Shown: positions 21,991-32,639, numbered from the stretch's first letter. The stretch: DNA of 64,000 bases from Brachypterus glaber (GCA_958510825.1 OY294054.1:8162319-8226318), one strand, 5' to 3'. A program made the numbers and translations. Notes: generated from the letters alone by a model not told the origin.

Positions 21991-22262
21991 GGCGTTCACG
22001 GTTATACATATTTATAGAACTAGTACTTTCGGGATTTAACCTTGTTGATTGATTATACTATCTGACGTTTTGTCTCTTAATACTAGAGACATCTTCAGGG
22101 ATACTGATGACTATTGGCTTGCGTACCTCTATTATAGACTGGTGATCCGTTTCAGATCACACTATTTATAGAACTAGTAGTTTCAGGTTTTAACCGTGTT
22201 GATGGATTATTACTATCCGCCGTTTCGTCTCTTAATACTAGAGACATCTTCAAGGATCCGTT
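21990..22262 (-). repeat. PLE terminal repeats (pLTR-like), two tandem copies with hammerhead-like hairpins
   Basis: Two related segments (22262-22150 and 22148-21990, read on the minus strand) share GATGTCTCTAGTATTAAGAG, then AC(G/A)AAACG, CAACA(C/A)GGTTAAA, ACTAGTTCTATAAATA and GGATAC. They sit between the 3' end of one PLE (GIY-YIG part) and the 5' end of the next (copy B). This is the head-to-tail arrangement known for Penelope-like elements. CTATAAATA could act as a TATA box for copy B. The hairpin GTCTCT..AGAGAC flanked by CTGAAGA and GAAAC resembles a hammerhead ribozyme core. Confidence 0.65.
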
Positions 22263-22640
22263 CCAGATCATTGATTTCCACACAACTGGTAACTTAAACC
22301 CTGTGTCACGATTCATATTATTCTGTTGCTTATAAATCTCTATGCTTTCCATTATTTTTATTGGAAATTCCCTTGGTTCACAAACAATTTCTTTTATTTC
22401 TGACATATTGATTTTGTGTCCGGTCTCATGAGCATGCTCGGCTATTACTGACAGTGTTAACTGTTTTAGTCTGATATTTCTGTCATTTCTATCAGTCTTA
22501 TACATATTTTCCTCTTTGTTTTCCCAATATAAGAAGTACCACAGGAACAAGGGACCTTGTAAACACCCTCCGACTGAAGCGGTGTTTTATCTTTAGTTCA
22601 AGAAAAACATTGGCCCAATTTTCTGTTCAATTGTCTCTAG
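22152..22640 (-). pseudogene. PLE C-terminal GIY-YIG endonuclease fragment
   Basis: The minus strand encodes GVYKVPCSCGTSYIGKTKRK near 22583-22520, a typical PLE GIY-YIG start including CxC and the YIG motif. It then continues, one frameshift later, in the open frame 22152-22550: IAEHAHETGHKI, then PIKIMESIEIYKQ, where the Glu would be catalytic. In PLEs this domain nicks the target and follows the RT. Here no RT precedes it, so it is the truncated 3' end of a separate copy placed head-to-tail before copy B. The frameshift near 22510 makes it non-functional. Confidence 0.85.
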
Positions 22641-22725
22641 TAACAATCTATCAACACGGTTAAAACCCGAAACTACTAGTTCTATAAATATGTCTAACCG
22701 TGGAAGCCTTAGATCTAAATTAAAA
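22640..22725 (+). repeat. PLE terminal repeat, inverted
   Basis: AACACGGTTAAAACCCGAAA, then ACTACTAGTTCTATAAATAT and ACCGTGGAAGCC, in opposite orientation to the pLTR segments at 21990-22262. An inverted terminal fragment at the truncated 5' side is a known PLE insertion structure. Confidence 0.65.
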
Positions 22726-22754
22726 TTAGTAGAATTGATCTGTATAATAAAAGT

Positions 22755-23100
22755 CTTTTTTCCTTAAAAAGTTACGTTAACCGGAATTTTTTTTCAGCTT
22801 TTTTCGTTTTTTTTTTTAAAGTTGAACCACCCATAACTTTTTTGTTTTTAAGGGGATTACTTCCAAAAACAATAGGAATCTTCCCCTGATTTTTCCTGAA
22901 AATTTTAAATTTACTGGATTATTCGTTCTTGATTTATCGTGCTCCTAAAAATCGTATAATCGTGCAGATGCGTTTAGGACGGAAGGAATTTATTTAAAAA
23001 AAAAAATGCTTATTTTTTCATAAAACAAATTTATATCCAAGAATTTTTTGTCTATAACGATATTTGAAAATTTGCGAAAATTGGAAATACCGTGAATAAT
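22755..23100 (-). repeat. Inverted partial copy of the modular repeat
   Basis: Counterpart of 10590-10900 in reverse complement. It contains AAAGTTACGTTAACCGGAAT, ATAACTTTTTTGTTTTTAAG, AAATTTATATCCAAGAATTT and ACCGTGAATAAT. The (TCCG)n run is reduced to ACGGAAGG. Confidence 0.6.
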
Positions 23101-23104
23101 ATTT

Positions 23105-23345
23105 GATTTATTATTATTTATTATTATTTATTATTATTTATTATTATTTATTATTATTTATTATTATTTATTATTATTTATTATTATTTATTATTATTTA
23201 TTATTATTTATTATTATTTATTTATTTATTTTATTTCAAATATATACATATAATTAATTGTAAAAATTAGAATGGTGAGACACCTAGGTTTAGTAAACCT
23301 GTATTGTGTCTCAAGTATGAATATGTGATTATAAAATAATTCTAT
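23105..23345 (-). repeat. (TTATTATTTA)11 microsatellite on a probable LINE 3' UTR
   Basis: Eleven perfect 10 bp units occupy 23111-23220. On the minus strand they follow ATATATTTGAAATAAAATAA, a LINE-like 3' end, so the array probably grew from the retroposon tail. Upstream, GAGACAC..GTGTCTC (23277-23313) forms a hairpin. No coding part is recognisable to about 23480. Confidence 0.6.
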
Positions 23346-23750
23346 TATAATACTATACTTTTGAATAAGCCATCATTTAGGTTGTATATTGAATAAAAAA
23401 AAATACAAATTATATAAACTAATTAAATATCATATTTAATTAATAAAACTTTTTAGTTCTTACGATTTGTAATTTAAAATTAGCAGAAACAAAATATTTT
23501 CACTTTAATTGTAAAATAACTTTGCATAACGCAACCGATTTTTAAATACCATAGGCATTTTTGCGCTTTTTGCTTCCTATTTTGAAAAATTTCAGAAATT
23601 TTGTGAAGGCCATGCAAAAAATTTTCAAACTCTTTTTTTAGTATTTTTGCGTTTATTGCGTTTTATGTAGATATAAATCAATTTCGAAAAAAAAAATTGG
23701 TCGGTCAATCGGTCAGGCTTGTAAACATTGAGGTGCGGCAAGGGGGCAAT
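23345..23750. other. AT-rich intergenic DNA
   Basis: No gene or repeat boundary recognised. Confidence 0.35.
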
Positions 23751-24190
23751 CGGAAAAATACAATATTTTTTCAAAAAAAAATGAAAATTGCTTTATAGTG
23801 GTTTTGAGGTTGTTGAAATTGAATCCGATAATAATTTGTTTCTAATTTCACTCCTGAGGGGGTAAATATTTTGAAATGCTTTCAATATGTTGGTCAAAAT
23901 TAGTATATAGGGGTTTTTGAGGTTGACCAAACTAAATCTAATAATACAAGTTTTATAACTTTGCCCCCAGGGCTGATTATTTTTAAATGTTTACAGTATT
24001 TTCTTGAAAACTGGTACATAGGGGTTTTTAAAGTCGCTAAAAATGAATCTAAACCCCTAAAGAGGTCGCTTAAACTAAATGTTGAAATATTTTTTCTAAA
24101 TCTACCCCCTGAGGGAGTAGTTTTCGTGAAAATTGGTTTGGACTTTTTGGGGTTTCTGAGGTTGCTTTATTTTTTTATGTTGATATAAAA
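23750..24190 (+). repeat. Degenerate tandem repeat, ~120 bp unit
   Basis: Blocks such as GGGTTTTTGAGGTTG, AAACTAAATCTAATAA, CCCCCTGAGGG and TGAAAATTGGT recur three or four times. The 75-codon frame at 23961-24188 lies inside the units and is not called. Confidence 0.5.
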
Positions 24191-24890
24191 TTAAAAAAAA
24201 AAGAAAATTAAAAGGTAAAACGAAGTTGGTCGACATATGGAAAATGCTCGATTTAGACAGAATGTACTTTTATAGTTCCAAGAAACTTATATCTTTTTAT
24301 GTAATAAACGGGGATGGTAACCGATTGCTTTTCTCGGTTCGGTTACGGTTCTGGTTACGGTTTTTATGATTTATTTATTAAAAGTTTTCGAAACATGCAA
24401 TTTTCTTAAAGTAAACTGTGGGACTGTTCACGTTCGCGACGAAGTTGTTTTCGGTAAAACTCAACTATACAATTGTTTGTATTTTGTTAACATCGTATAT
24501 AATCCATATTTTAGGCGGAATGCGAAAACCCTGGTACACGGATGTATATACATTATATGTATAGTCTTAAATCCAATATAGTAAATATAACTGATAAGCA
24601 GTGGATTAAAAGGCGTATAGAAACTGACTTAAACCGTGTACCATTGGTGGCGCACATCGTAGCGAACGTGTTAAGTGGGGATTTAGGTCGGAATTTCAAT
24701 AAAGATTTAAATTATTTTTTTAACTTATAACTTAATAAAATTACGTTTTTTATACTTATTACCTATATAAACTAAAAGCAATGATTTTCGTATCAATTTA
24801 TACAACTTCAGTTATCAATTTTAGCATACTTAATACCTATTTTTATCCGAATTCGATAAAATATTAATTTGCCGTCATATTGGATCAGCT
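24190..24890. other. Intergenic DNA with a short inverted pair
   Basis: TTCACGTTCGCGACGA (about 24428) and TCGTAGCGAACGTG (about 24658) are inverted near-copies, possibly the ends of a small fold-back element. TTACGGTT-type repeats occur at 24335-24365. Two overlapping frames (24366-24581 and 24542-24730) show no recognised domain. Confidence 0.35.
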
Positions 24891-25520
24891 ATTTTAAAAT
24901 TTGAATTTTTGGAAACAGATTCTGTTTTAGCATCCTAGAAAACTCCTGAATAGAAGTTCTAATCAAAATCCAATGAAATTTTACAGATTTTTCCGCCATT
25001 TTGGATCCGCCATTTTAAATTTTAAATTTTTAAAAACATATTAGCAGTAGAAAATGGAGCAAATATTTTGGATCATACAGATAAAGCCATTTCAGCCGAT
25101 TCATTTTAATGAAAAAGTTTTTCGATTTTTTTTTCTCAAAATTAATGAAGAGCCCCTAGCACAAGTCAGAAGGTTATTTGGGGTTCTTCATGACTCTGTA
25201 TAAAATGTTAAAATAAATAAATAAATAAATATTCCCTTTCAACATCCTTGAAAACCCCTGAATACCAATTTTCATCAGAATCCAATAAAATAAAACCGAT
25301 TTGGTTTGGTTTGGTTCCGCCATTTTGAATTTTAAATTTAAAAAAAAAATCGGTTTCAGCATCCTTAAAAACTCCTGAATGCTAATTTTCATCAGAATGA
25401 AATAAAATCTAACTGATTTTGCAGAAATATTGAATTTGACATTTTGAATTTTGATTTTTTAAAAACAAATTCGGTTTCAGCGACCTCAAGAACCCCTTGT
25501 TACTAATTTTAAAGATATTA
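24890..25520 (+). repeat. Tandem repeat with CCGCCATTTT and CTGAATNNNAATTTTCAT blocks
   Basis: At least four diverged units of roughly 130-160 bp share TTCCGCCATTTTGAATTTTA, CGGTTTCAGCATCC and CTGAATGCTAATTTTCATCA. The same words (CCGCCAT, GGATC, GCTGAATC) appear in the palindrome at 59811-60652, so they share ancestry. Minus-strand frames here (25174-25392, 25409-25741) are repetitive and not genes. Confidence 0.6.
25140..25233 (+). mobile_element. Retroposon tail inserted in the tandem repeat
   Basis: GACTCTGTATAAAATG leads into (AAAT)5 at 25212-25233 and interrupts a repeat unit. Only the 3' end remains. Confidence 0.4.
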
Positions 25521-25584
25521 CGGCCAAAAGCTGAGTTTTGGCCAAAAACGAAGGTCTGCTGGCCCATAGCGGGTTGATAAAAGC

Positions 25585-25765
25585 AGAAAAGCAACACAAC
25601 TTGTTGTGTTGCCAGAAACAAAACTTGGATTTTAAGAATCTGGTTAGCATAAGAAATTGTCTTGCTGCCCTTACTTATTTCTGGTTGCAGCAACCAGAAT
25701 ATAGTTGTTCCATATTTACCATACCTATGGTTTAGCCCCAACCAGTTCTTTTTTTTTCAGTGCAC
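25585..25765. repeat. Fold-back relative of the 7858 hairpin
   Basis: It contains the inverted pair GCAACACAAC-TT-GTTGTGTTGC, the palindrome CTGGTTGCAGCAACCAG and the TTTTTTTCAGTG end shared with 7858-8055. Non-coding. Confidence 0.5.
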
Positions 25766-25842
25766 AAAAAGCTATATTGAAAAAAAGAGTTGACTGAGGC
25801 ATCCAGATCAATGGTTTAATATGAAACAAAAGTCCAAACAAA

Positions 25843-25948
25843 CGAGTTCGATTCTCACTGGCGCCGATTTGCTTTTTCCTATAAAAACTGGTCAGTATAA
25901 GTGGTTCCCTCTACTACTAGCCCACACAAGTCCTGGACTATTTAATTT
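25843..25948 (+). mobile_element. tRNA-derived SINE, copy 3 (fragment)
   Basis: It starts at the B box (GAGTTCGATTCTC) and shares CACTGGCGCCGATTTGC and CTACTACTAGCCCACACAAG with the other copies. It breaks off after CCTGGACTA, so the A box and the tail are both missing. Confidence 0.75.
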
Positions 25949-25949
25949 T

Positions 25950-26345
25950 ATTTTAAAGATTGTAGATCTCTGTTCGTCAAATGATCAAAAATCAGCAAAT
26001 TTGGACTTTTTTTTGTATTTGAACCTAAAAAAACGTTTCAAATTTCGAAAAAAAAAAAAGAAAACATAAAAGTTTGTTTTGGGCTATTTACAATTTCGGT
26101 GAATCTTTGCTGAATTGTAAGGTGGGAAAACAGGTTAAAATAACCCCTGATGTAACGTGTAAATAGTTAGGTACTTTATAGGAGTATACACTGTAAAACG
26201 AAGCGATTAAATAGGTTCAACTTTGATTTCAATGTGCAAAAAACTAACGCTATTAACGATTATCTTCGTAACGTGATTTAAAGCCAGGAGCAACAGTTCT
26301 CGACTCTTTAATTTTAAATTATCGCTTCAATATTATACACTATAG
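25950..26345. other. AT-rich intergenic DNA
   Basis: No gene, RNA or repeat boundary seen. Confidence 0.35.
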
Positions 26346-26350
26346 CTATA

Positions 26351-26480
26351 CTGCCGTCTATGAAATACCCTCGTATCTGCATTTGACGCATAGCAACGTT
26401 TTTACGTCAACTCGGTGTAATATTTTGAAAACGCTGGTATGCTACAAATGGAAATACGGGGGTCTTTCATAGAACGGCAG
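26351..26480. mobile_element. MITE, 130 bp, TA-flanked
   Basis: The left end CTGCCGTCTATGAAATACCC and the reverse-complemented right end CTGCCGTTCTATGAAAGACC match over about 34 bases. TA lies on both sides (26349-26350, 26481-26482), as expected for a Tc1/mariner-type target duplication. It abuts the outer end of the large palindrome at 26483. Confidence 0.75.
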
Positions 26481-26924
26481 TATAGGTTTTTAGCGTTTTT
26501 TTCGAGAAACCAAAATTTTTCTTTATAAATCGATAGGCATGCCCCTAGGAACATTTTTGGTGAAAATTAAAAAAAATCTAACCGGCCACTTTTTTAATTT
26601 GATTTTTTGTACGTTTTTAAAGTATTAATTCGGAATATCTATGATGGAGTTGTTAAGGATCCAAGAAAATAGGACATGTTACATGTCATTTTAAAAGTTT
26701 TTTGATTTGCAATGTAAAATCGGTTTACTGAATATCGAGATAATGGGGCACAAATAGGTGAATTTTTTAAAATTTGTCATTTTGCAAAAATTGGCATTTA
26801 GAAAAAAGTAATGTAATATACATATTATGTAATAGCTCATTTGAAAGATCTTTTTATGCTGATTATGATGATGCTAAGAGTTTCAAAATCGTTGCAAAAT
26901 TTATCGAAATATAATATTTAACTT

Positions 26925-27425
26925 TATATAATTGTAATAATTGGTTATATATTTAATTTTTTGATAAAAACAACTATTGGTAAAATCTGAGATACGCCTT
27001 ATAATAATAATATATAATAAGTTATTACATATCATTTTAAACGACATTTAATGACAATAAAAACAACGTTTTAACTTTTAGTATTTCAGAATATATTCGA
27101 CCAGAAAGAAAAGCATGAACTTTATTATTCATGTAGGTATATTTGGTAATTCGGACATAACATGATCAATATTATTGAAAATGTGTATATTTATTATATT
27201 TTTGTAATATACACCAATGTATAAGATTTTTGAAAGAATAATTGTCATGATTTTTTTTATGGCTCAATATCTTCGAAACTAGTAAACCGATTTACAAAAT
27301 TAAAAATATGTTTTAATTGTCATTAAATGTTCTTTAAAATGATACATAACAAGACCTATCTCAGATTTTACCAGTTGTAGTTTTTACCAAAAAATTAAAT
27401 GTATGACCATAATCACAATTATATA
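26925..27425. repeat. Inner palindrome 1 of the nested block
   Basis: AATTTTTTGATAAAAACAAC and AAAATCTGAGATACGCCTTA on the left (26960-27000) return inverted near 27360-27410 as AAGACCTATCTCAGATTTTA and GTAGTTTTTACCAAAAAATT. TTTAATGACAATAAAAAC pairs with TTTTAATTGTCATTAAA. The arms are about 150 bases. Confidence 0.75.
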
Positions 27426-27430
27426 AGGTC

Positions 27431-28265
27431 AAATACACTTGAGAGCGAAAAAATCGATCCACCTAATAAATTGCCATTTGTTAAATTCAAGTATTTCGAA
27501 AACTACTCAATGGACTGATTCTTTTTTTGTTTTGAAGCTTAAACATTCTGTACTTTTGTTTTCATTTAGAATGATTTAAAAATGTTTTTATATTAACTGC
27601 AACAAAAAATGTATGAATGATTTTCCTGAAAATTGTAATTTTTTTCAGTTAACTCAATGCTGTGCTGTAAATTTGAAGCTTAACCGAGTTACGTTTTTCT
27701 TCTAATCAAGTTAATCAAAAACATAAAATGGGTTTGGTAAACTTGAGTAAAAAAAAGGTTACTCCATCCGGCTGAGGTTCTGCGAAATTACCGTTGAGCC
27801 ACCGTCAGACGGTAATAGAAAGTTTCCCCAGGATGAAGAAACTCTAGAAGAAAAAGTAAAAGACTTGAGCTTCAAATAAAAATTAACAACTCTACTAATT
27901 TAGTACTTTTTGAGTTAACTTAAAAAATGACAACTTTCAGGAAAATCCTTAAATCTCCCAAACCAGAAGTAAAAAATATAAAAAAATTAAAAAAATATTC
28001 ATTAAAACTGATGCAATAAGAGACCTAAACAATTTGATAAACAGTTGCAGTGGCGTACCATGCAAATCCTAGATGGGGCAAAAAGAGAGTTGTACATTTT
28101 TTTTGCTGTTAATACAAAAATGCTTTTTTAATCATTATAAATAAAAACAAGAGTAGACAAACAAAAAAAGAATCAGTCAAATCCATTAAGTAGTTTTCAA
28201 AATATTTGAATTTAAAAAATGGCAATGTTTAGGTGGATAGATGTTTTTTGCTCTCAAGTGTATTT
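27431..28265. repeat. Inner inverted-repeat element 2 of the nested block
   Basis: The ends AAATACACTTGAGAGCGAAA (27431) and TTTGCTCTCAAGTGTATTT (about 28265) start arms of about 115 bp, which also contain AACTACTCAATGGACTGATT against AATCCATTAAGTAGTTTTC. The 600 bp interior has no recognised gene. It includes a TAGTGGCGTACCATGC-like GC patch near 28052. Confidence 0.75.
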
Positions 28266-28874
28266 CAAAAACGTTTGCACCGATTTTCAAAAAATTAACA
28301 TCAATGTAATCATCATAAAAAAAAACCTTTTAAATGAGCTATAACATGTCTTATATTACTTTTTTCTGAATGCCTGTTTTTGCAAAAATTACGAATTTTA
28401 AAATAATTTAACTATTTGTACTTTATTATCTAGAGTTTCAGTAAACCGATTTTTGATTGCAATAGACATGAAAAAACCTTTAAAATGACATGTAAAATGT
28501 ATTCTTGGATCCTTAACAACTCCAGCATACATACTCCGAATTTATATGTTAACAATATACAAAAAATGAAATTAAAAAAAAAGCGCCAAATAGATTTTTT
28601 TAATTTTCACTTAAAATGTTCATATAGGTCTGCCTAATCGATTCATAGAGAAAAATTTTGGTTTGTCGAAAAAAAAAATTAAAACTCTAAAAACCTATAG
28701 TATACCTTCATTAAAATAACACAAACAATGTTTTGTTTATGACAGGAGCGTACACTTTACTTTATGGCACTTGCACACGCAGATAAATAATACAAGAAAC
28801 ATTTTTTTGTTGTCAAAAGTTTGGAATTCGAAAATAAGGAAAATTTGTATTGTAATGGGGAAAGGCAATATTAA

Positions 28875-29719
28875 TGCATATTAGTCCAGTCAAATAATAA
28901 ATTTAAATTGCAATAAATGTACACGGGCTGATATTTTAAAGGGTAGTAGTGGATGGTAACAGAACACTCCTGTTAGTTTTTCAGAGGGTGATTTGCGTAA
29001 GGGGTGTCCGCTATCTTAAATTTTAGAGGTGAGTTGCTTAATATGCATCTTACGATAAAAATGCATATAACCAATTTTGTTAAGGAGGAAATTTCTAACA
29101 ATTTTTGTTTGGATATTTTTTTTAATATATTAATATAACAATCGAGTTAATTCGAAAATAGCCATGTTGAAGGTGAAATTGGTTTTTCCGTTTTTCAGCC
29201 AAATTATTCATCGGACGATAAAAGTGGTTATGAACAAACTTGTAGCTCTTGAAATTTTCTATAAGTTTCATATATTATAAATTTTCATAGATACTTTGGT
29301 ACGATTACAGAGGGTGCAACTCAGCACCCACTGTAACCGTAACAAAATGCTACAAGTTTGCTTATAACCCGTTTTATCCTCCTACGAATAATTTTGCTGA
29401 AAAATCGAAAAAACAGTTCCACCCCCAACGAGGCCATTTTTGAATGTTTATAACTCGACTGTTATTAATATATTAAAAAAATGATCCAAACAAAAATTGT
29501 TGGAATTTTTTTCCTTAACAAAATTTTTATCGTAAGATATTTAGCGAGATAACAGCACTTACCTCTTAAATTCAAGATAGGGGACACCCCTTACGCAAAT
29601 CACCAGGTGAAAAGCTAACAGGAGTGTTCTGTTACTATCCACTTTAAAATATCAGCCCGTGTACATTAATTGAAATTTAACATAAGAATTTCTCGTTATT
29701 TGACTGGACTATATGTGCA
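28875..29719. mobile_element. Palindromic element, ~845 bp
   Basis: TATTAGTCCAGTCAAATAA on the left and TTATTTGACTGGACTATA on the right begin arms of about 400 bp. The arms contain GTACACGGGCTGATATTTTA, CAGAACACTCCTGTTAG and GATTTGCGTAAGGGGTGTCC, all returning inverted. The turn is near 29295-29310. Nothing coding is present. Confidence 0.85.
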
Positions 29720-31050
29720 AATGGAGATTACAAAGCACATTGTCGTCTGTTAAGAAATGGGACAATAAAATCTGAATAAGCTTTATAATAAAATGTTAAT
29801 GTTACAGAACACTCTTAGTGTTAAAATACCTTTAAATAAAGTTTCATATAAAGAGTATAAATAAATAAATCTTTTAAACAACATAAAGCAACTGGATCTC
29901 ACAAATTGGTGATATCCAGTTGCTTTGCGGTTTTTTTGGATAATTTCCACAAAACAACAGTGGTATTGTTTTGAAACCCCACTTGGACCTTCTTATAGAT
30001 TTTTGGTCGATGAATCCGAATTTGGTATAAACGTAAGTTTTTTTATATAATATTATTTAATACCGTACTTAGGAATAAAATCTTTAGAAAATAGCCATTT
30101 CCCATGTTTATTCTAATCTATCTTGGAATCTAAAGCATTATGTGGCCAGCTTCGGATTTAGTGAATCAAAAGTTTTAAAAATGGAACCATTTATTGGGGT
30201 TAGGTAACTAGTTGGTGTAGAGTGAATTAAAGGTTTTTTCACAACATTTTTCAAGCGCAGACTTGATATAATGAGTACCAAATCGCTAGACCATTGCCGA
30301 TGGATAAATGAACCTTTACGTTTAACCCAATTATTTACTTAACAACGGTTAACAGTATTATCAGGTCCCAGTTGTAAATTTAGAAAATATTAAGTTTGGT
30401 CAATTAAGGCTTTTTTTAAAGAATACTGTTTAAGAATGATAAAATATTTTATATTTTATTAGCTGTAAACGATACAAAAATAAATGACAATTTATCAGGT
30501 ATAAAAGTCAATAAAGATCTGTTTAAGAGTCTTATAAATATAAAAATAAGGGATCACAATAAAAATGTCTGTTGAACAAGTAAATTTAATCAAAGTTCAC
30601 CCATCAACAAGATAAAAAAGGTAATAGGAAATGTCAAAGTAAACTTTTTTGACAGTCATTTAAGCGAGCAGAATGTTCTTTTTAAGTCTTTATAAGTTGG
30701 GCTCAACAAGTGGATGTCAACGTAAAAGCGACAAAGTGGCAGGATAAAAAAACACCCTCGGTTCTTTATTGAAGACAATGATTATTATTCCCCTCAGAAA
30801 ATTCGTTTTCCTAAAAAGGTACAATAAAAAGTTTTATAAAGGGACTAAATTCCGAAGAATTAAATGTTTTTATAGTAAATTCTCATATGTGGGGTCATAT
30901 ACTTGACAAGTATTAGTAATAATTTTTTTTATAATTTATGAATGCTTATAATGAAAGTAATTTACTGATTTATTTCTGGCAGTAACCATATACGGTATAT
31001 TTAAGGTCGAAAATCTCAAAGTGGGAAGAAACGGACCTAGTAAAAACTTA
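29720..31050. other. AT-rich intergenic DNA with a retroposon tail and a small hairpin
   Basis: An (AAAT)n-type tail lies at about 29855-29870. AAAGCAACTGGAT and ATCCAGTTGCTTT (29884-29926) form a 13 bp stem with a 16-base loop. The rest shows no gene or repeat. Confidence 0.4.
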
Positions 31051-31059
31051 AAAAATTAA

Positions 31060-31350
31060 CTTCATTATATCGTCGGCTTGCAAGTAAAGAGCACTAAGTC
31101 CAAAAACATGGTTTTGAGATATTGTCAAATTTAACTTTCATTGTTTTTTTTTTTTTTAATTTTTGTAATAATTGTTTTTGGAAAAAACTACCAGCAAATC
31201 GCAATGACATGTTTGGACATAATAATGTCCCATTTGCAGTTAAATAAAAAAAATTGAAGTAGTTTAATACTACTAAATTTTAAAAAAGACATCGGCTTAG
31301 TGCCTTTACTAGTAGGCCCACGACGTCGGCTTACAAGTAAAGAGCACTAA
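31060..31350. repeat. Element flanked by copies of CGTCGGCTTGCAAGTAAAGA
   Basis: CGTCGGCTTGCAAGTAAAGA followed by GCACTAAGT occurs at about 31071, again at 31323 (direct), and inverted in part just before it (CTTAGTGCCTTTACTAGTAG). A weaker related stretch is at 33583-33630. Probably a small fold-back or tandem element; not coding. Confidence 0.5.
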
Positions 31351-31667
31351 GTAAATAAAATAATATAAAAAACAAGTATTTAAAGTTAAAACCCTTCTAT
31401 TAATTAAACGTAATGTATAACTATAAAGTAGAAAACAAGATGTTTACATAAATTTTCAAAAACTAGATTTTTAAAAGAAGGGTTTGGAATTTTTGATTGT
31501 TCAAAGAACGTTTCCAAAATTAATAATAATAATAATTAATTAATATTAATTATATGAAACTGCTTACTCTGTCAGAACTAAGACAGCTCTCAGAGGCCAT
31601 CGGCTGTGCCGGCAAAGAAGCATCTCCTAAAGTCAATAATTATAATGATAAAACACTTCACCGTGCA
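31350..31667. other. AT-rich intergenic DNA
   Basis: Nothing recognised except a mildly GC-rich stretch at 31570-31630 (AGAGGCCATCGGCTGTGCCG). Confidence 0.3.
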
Positions 31668-32356
31668 ATTCTAAGGGCTGTCTTCCGAACTTGAGGCCAA
31701 CTTTAGTTTTTTTTATATTATTGTTATGTATGTAGTAACCAAGGATTTAAGAGCAAAATTAAAAAAATCTATAGGTTAGTTTTTTTTTTTATTTAGATTT
31801 TTTTTATAAAAATCTGCACCTATTCAATTATTTGTCTATATCTCGGCTATTTCTAATTATAATAAAAATATTATTATAAATAAAACAAAGATAGCTTAAT
31901 TTTCTAAAAAAAAGCAAATACCATTTTTTAAAATCTTTTGTTTAAAGTAAAAAAAAAGTTCATCTCTATATTTATTAAAAATAATGTGTTTTAAGGTAAT
32001 TTGACATTTTACAGTAAAATAAGCCTCCTTAGATTTCTTAATAAATATAAAGATGAACTTATACTTTTTTGTTTTACTTTAAACTTAAATCGCGTATTGT
32101 GACAAAATGGCAAAAGATTTAAAAAAATGGTATTTACTTTTTTTGTAGAAAATTAAGTAGTCTTTATTTTATTTTTAATAATATTTTTATTAAATAGATG
32201 CAGATTTTTATAAAAAAAGTCTAAATTAAAAAAAAAACTAACCTATAGTTTTTTTTTTTTAATTTCGATCCTAAATCGTTGGTTACTACATAAATAACAA
32301 GAATATAAAGAAAAACTAAAGTTCGCCGCAATTCGGAAAACCGCCCTCTGAAATGC
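31668..32356. mobile_element. Palindromic element, ~690 bp
   Basis: The left arm contains CTTCCGAACTTGAGGC, AACTTTAGTTTTTTTTATAT, TAGTAACCAAGGATTTAAG and AAAAATCTGCACCTATT. All return inverted on the right, ending in AACTAAAGTTCGCCGCAATT and CGGAAAACCGCCC. The turn is near 32010. Very A/T-biased, no protein. Confidence 0.8.
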
Positions 32357-32639
32357 AGCGTGACTTTGAACTTAGTGTGAATGCTTCAAATTTAGTTTTG
32401 AAATATTATCTGATAATAAAAAAAAACAATGCAAATGAAAATTAAATTTAAAATCCAGACCTACACATGGAAAGTACAACTAAACAGCACTGTCATTTTA
32501 CAGGTAAAGTTCTGTTTCTCTGTTCTGTCTCTATTCCATCAACTTTAACATAGCAATAAATAAAGCGATATTGTATCATATAAATCATTCAAGCAATCAT
32601 ATTTTTATAAATTAACTCTTTTAGAAATAATATATTTAT

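Larger units (their letters stand above)
26483..28700. mobile_element. Large fold-back element with nested palindromes
   Basis: The outer arms are about 430 bp: 26483-26918 (GTTTTTAGCGTTTTTTTCGA, AAGGATCCAAGAA, AATCGGTTTACTGAAT) and, inverted, 28263-28700 (ending CTCTAAAAACCTATAG). Two further inverted-repeat blocks fill the loop and are listed separately. No protein-coding frame is found. Confidence 0.8.
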
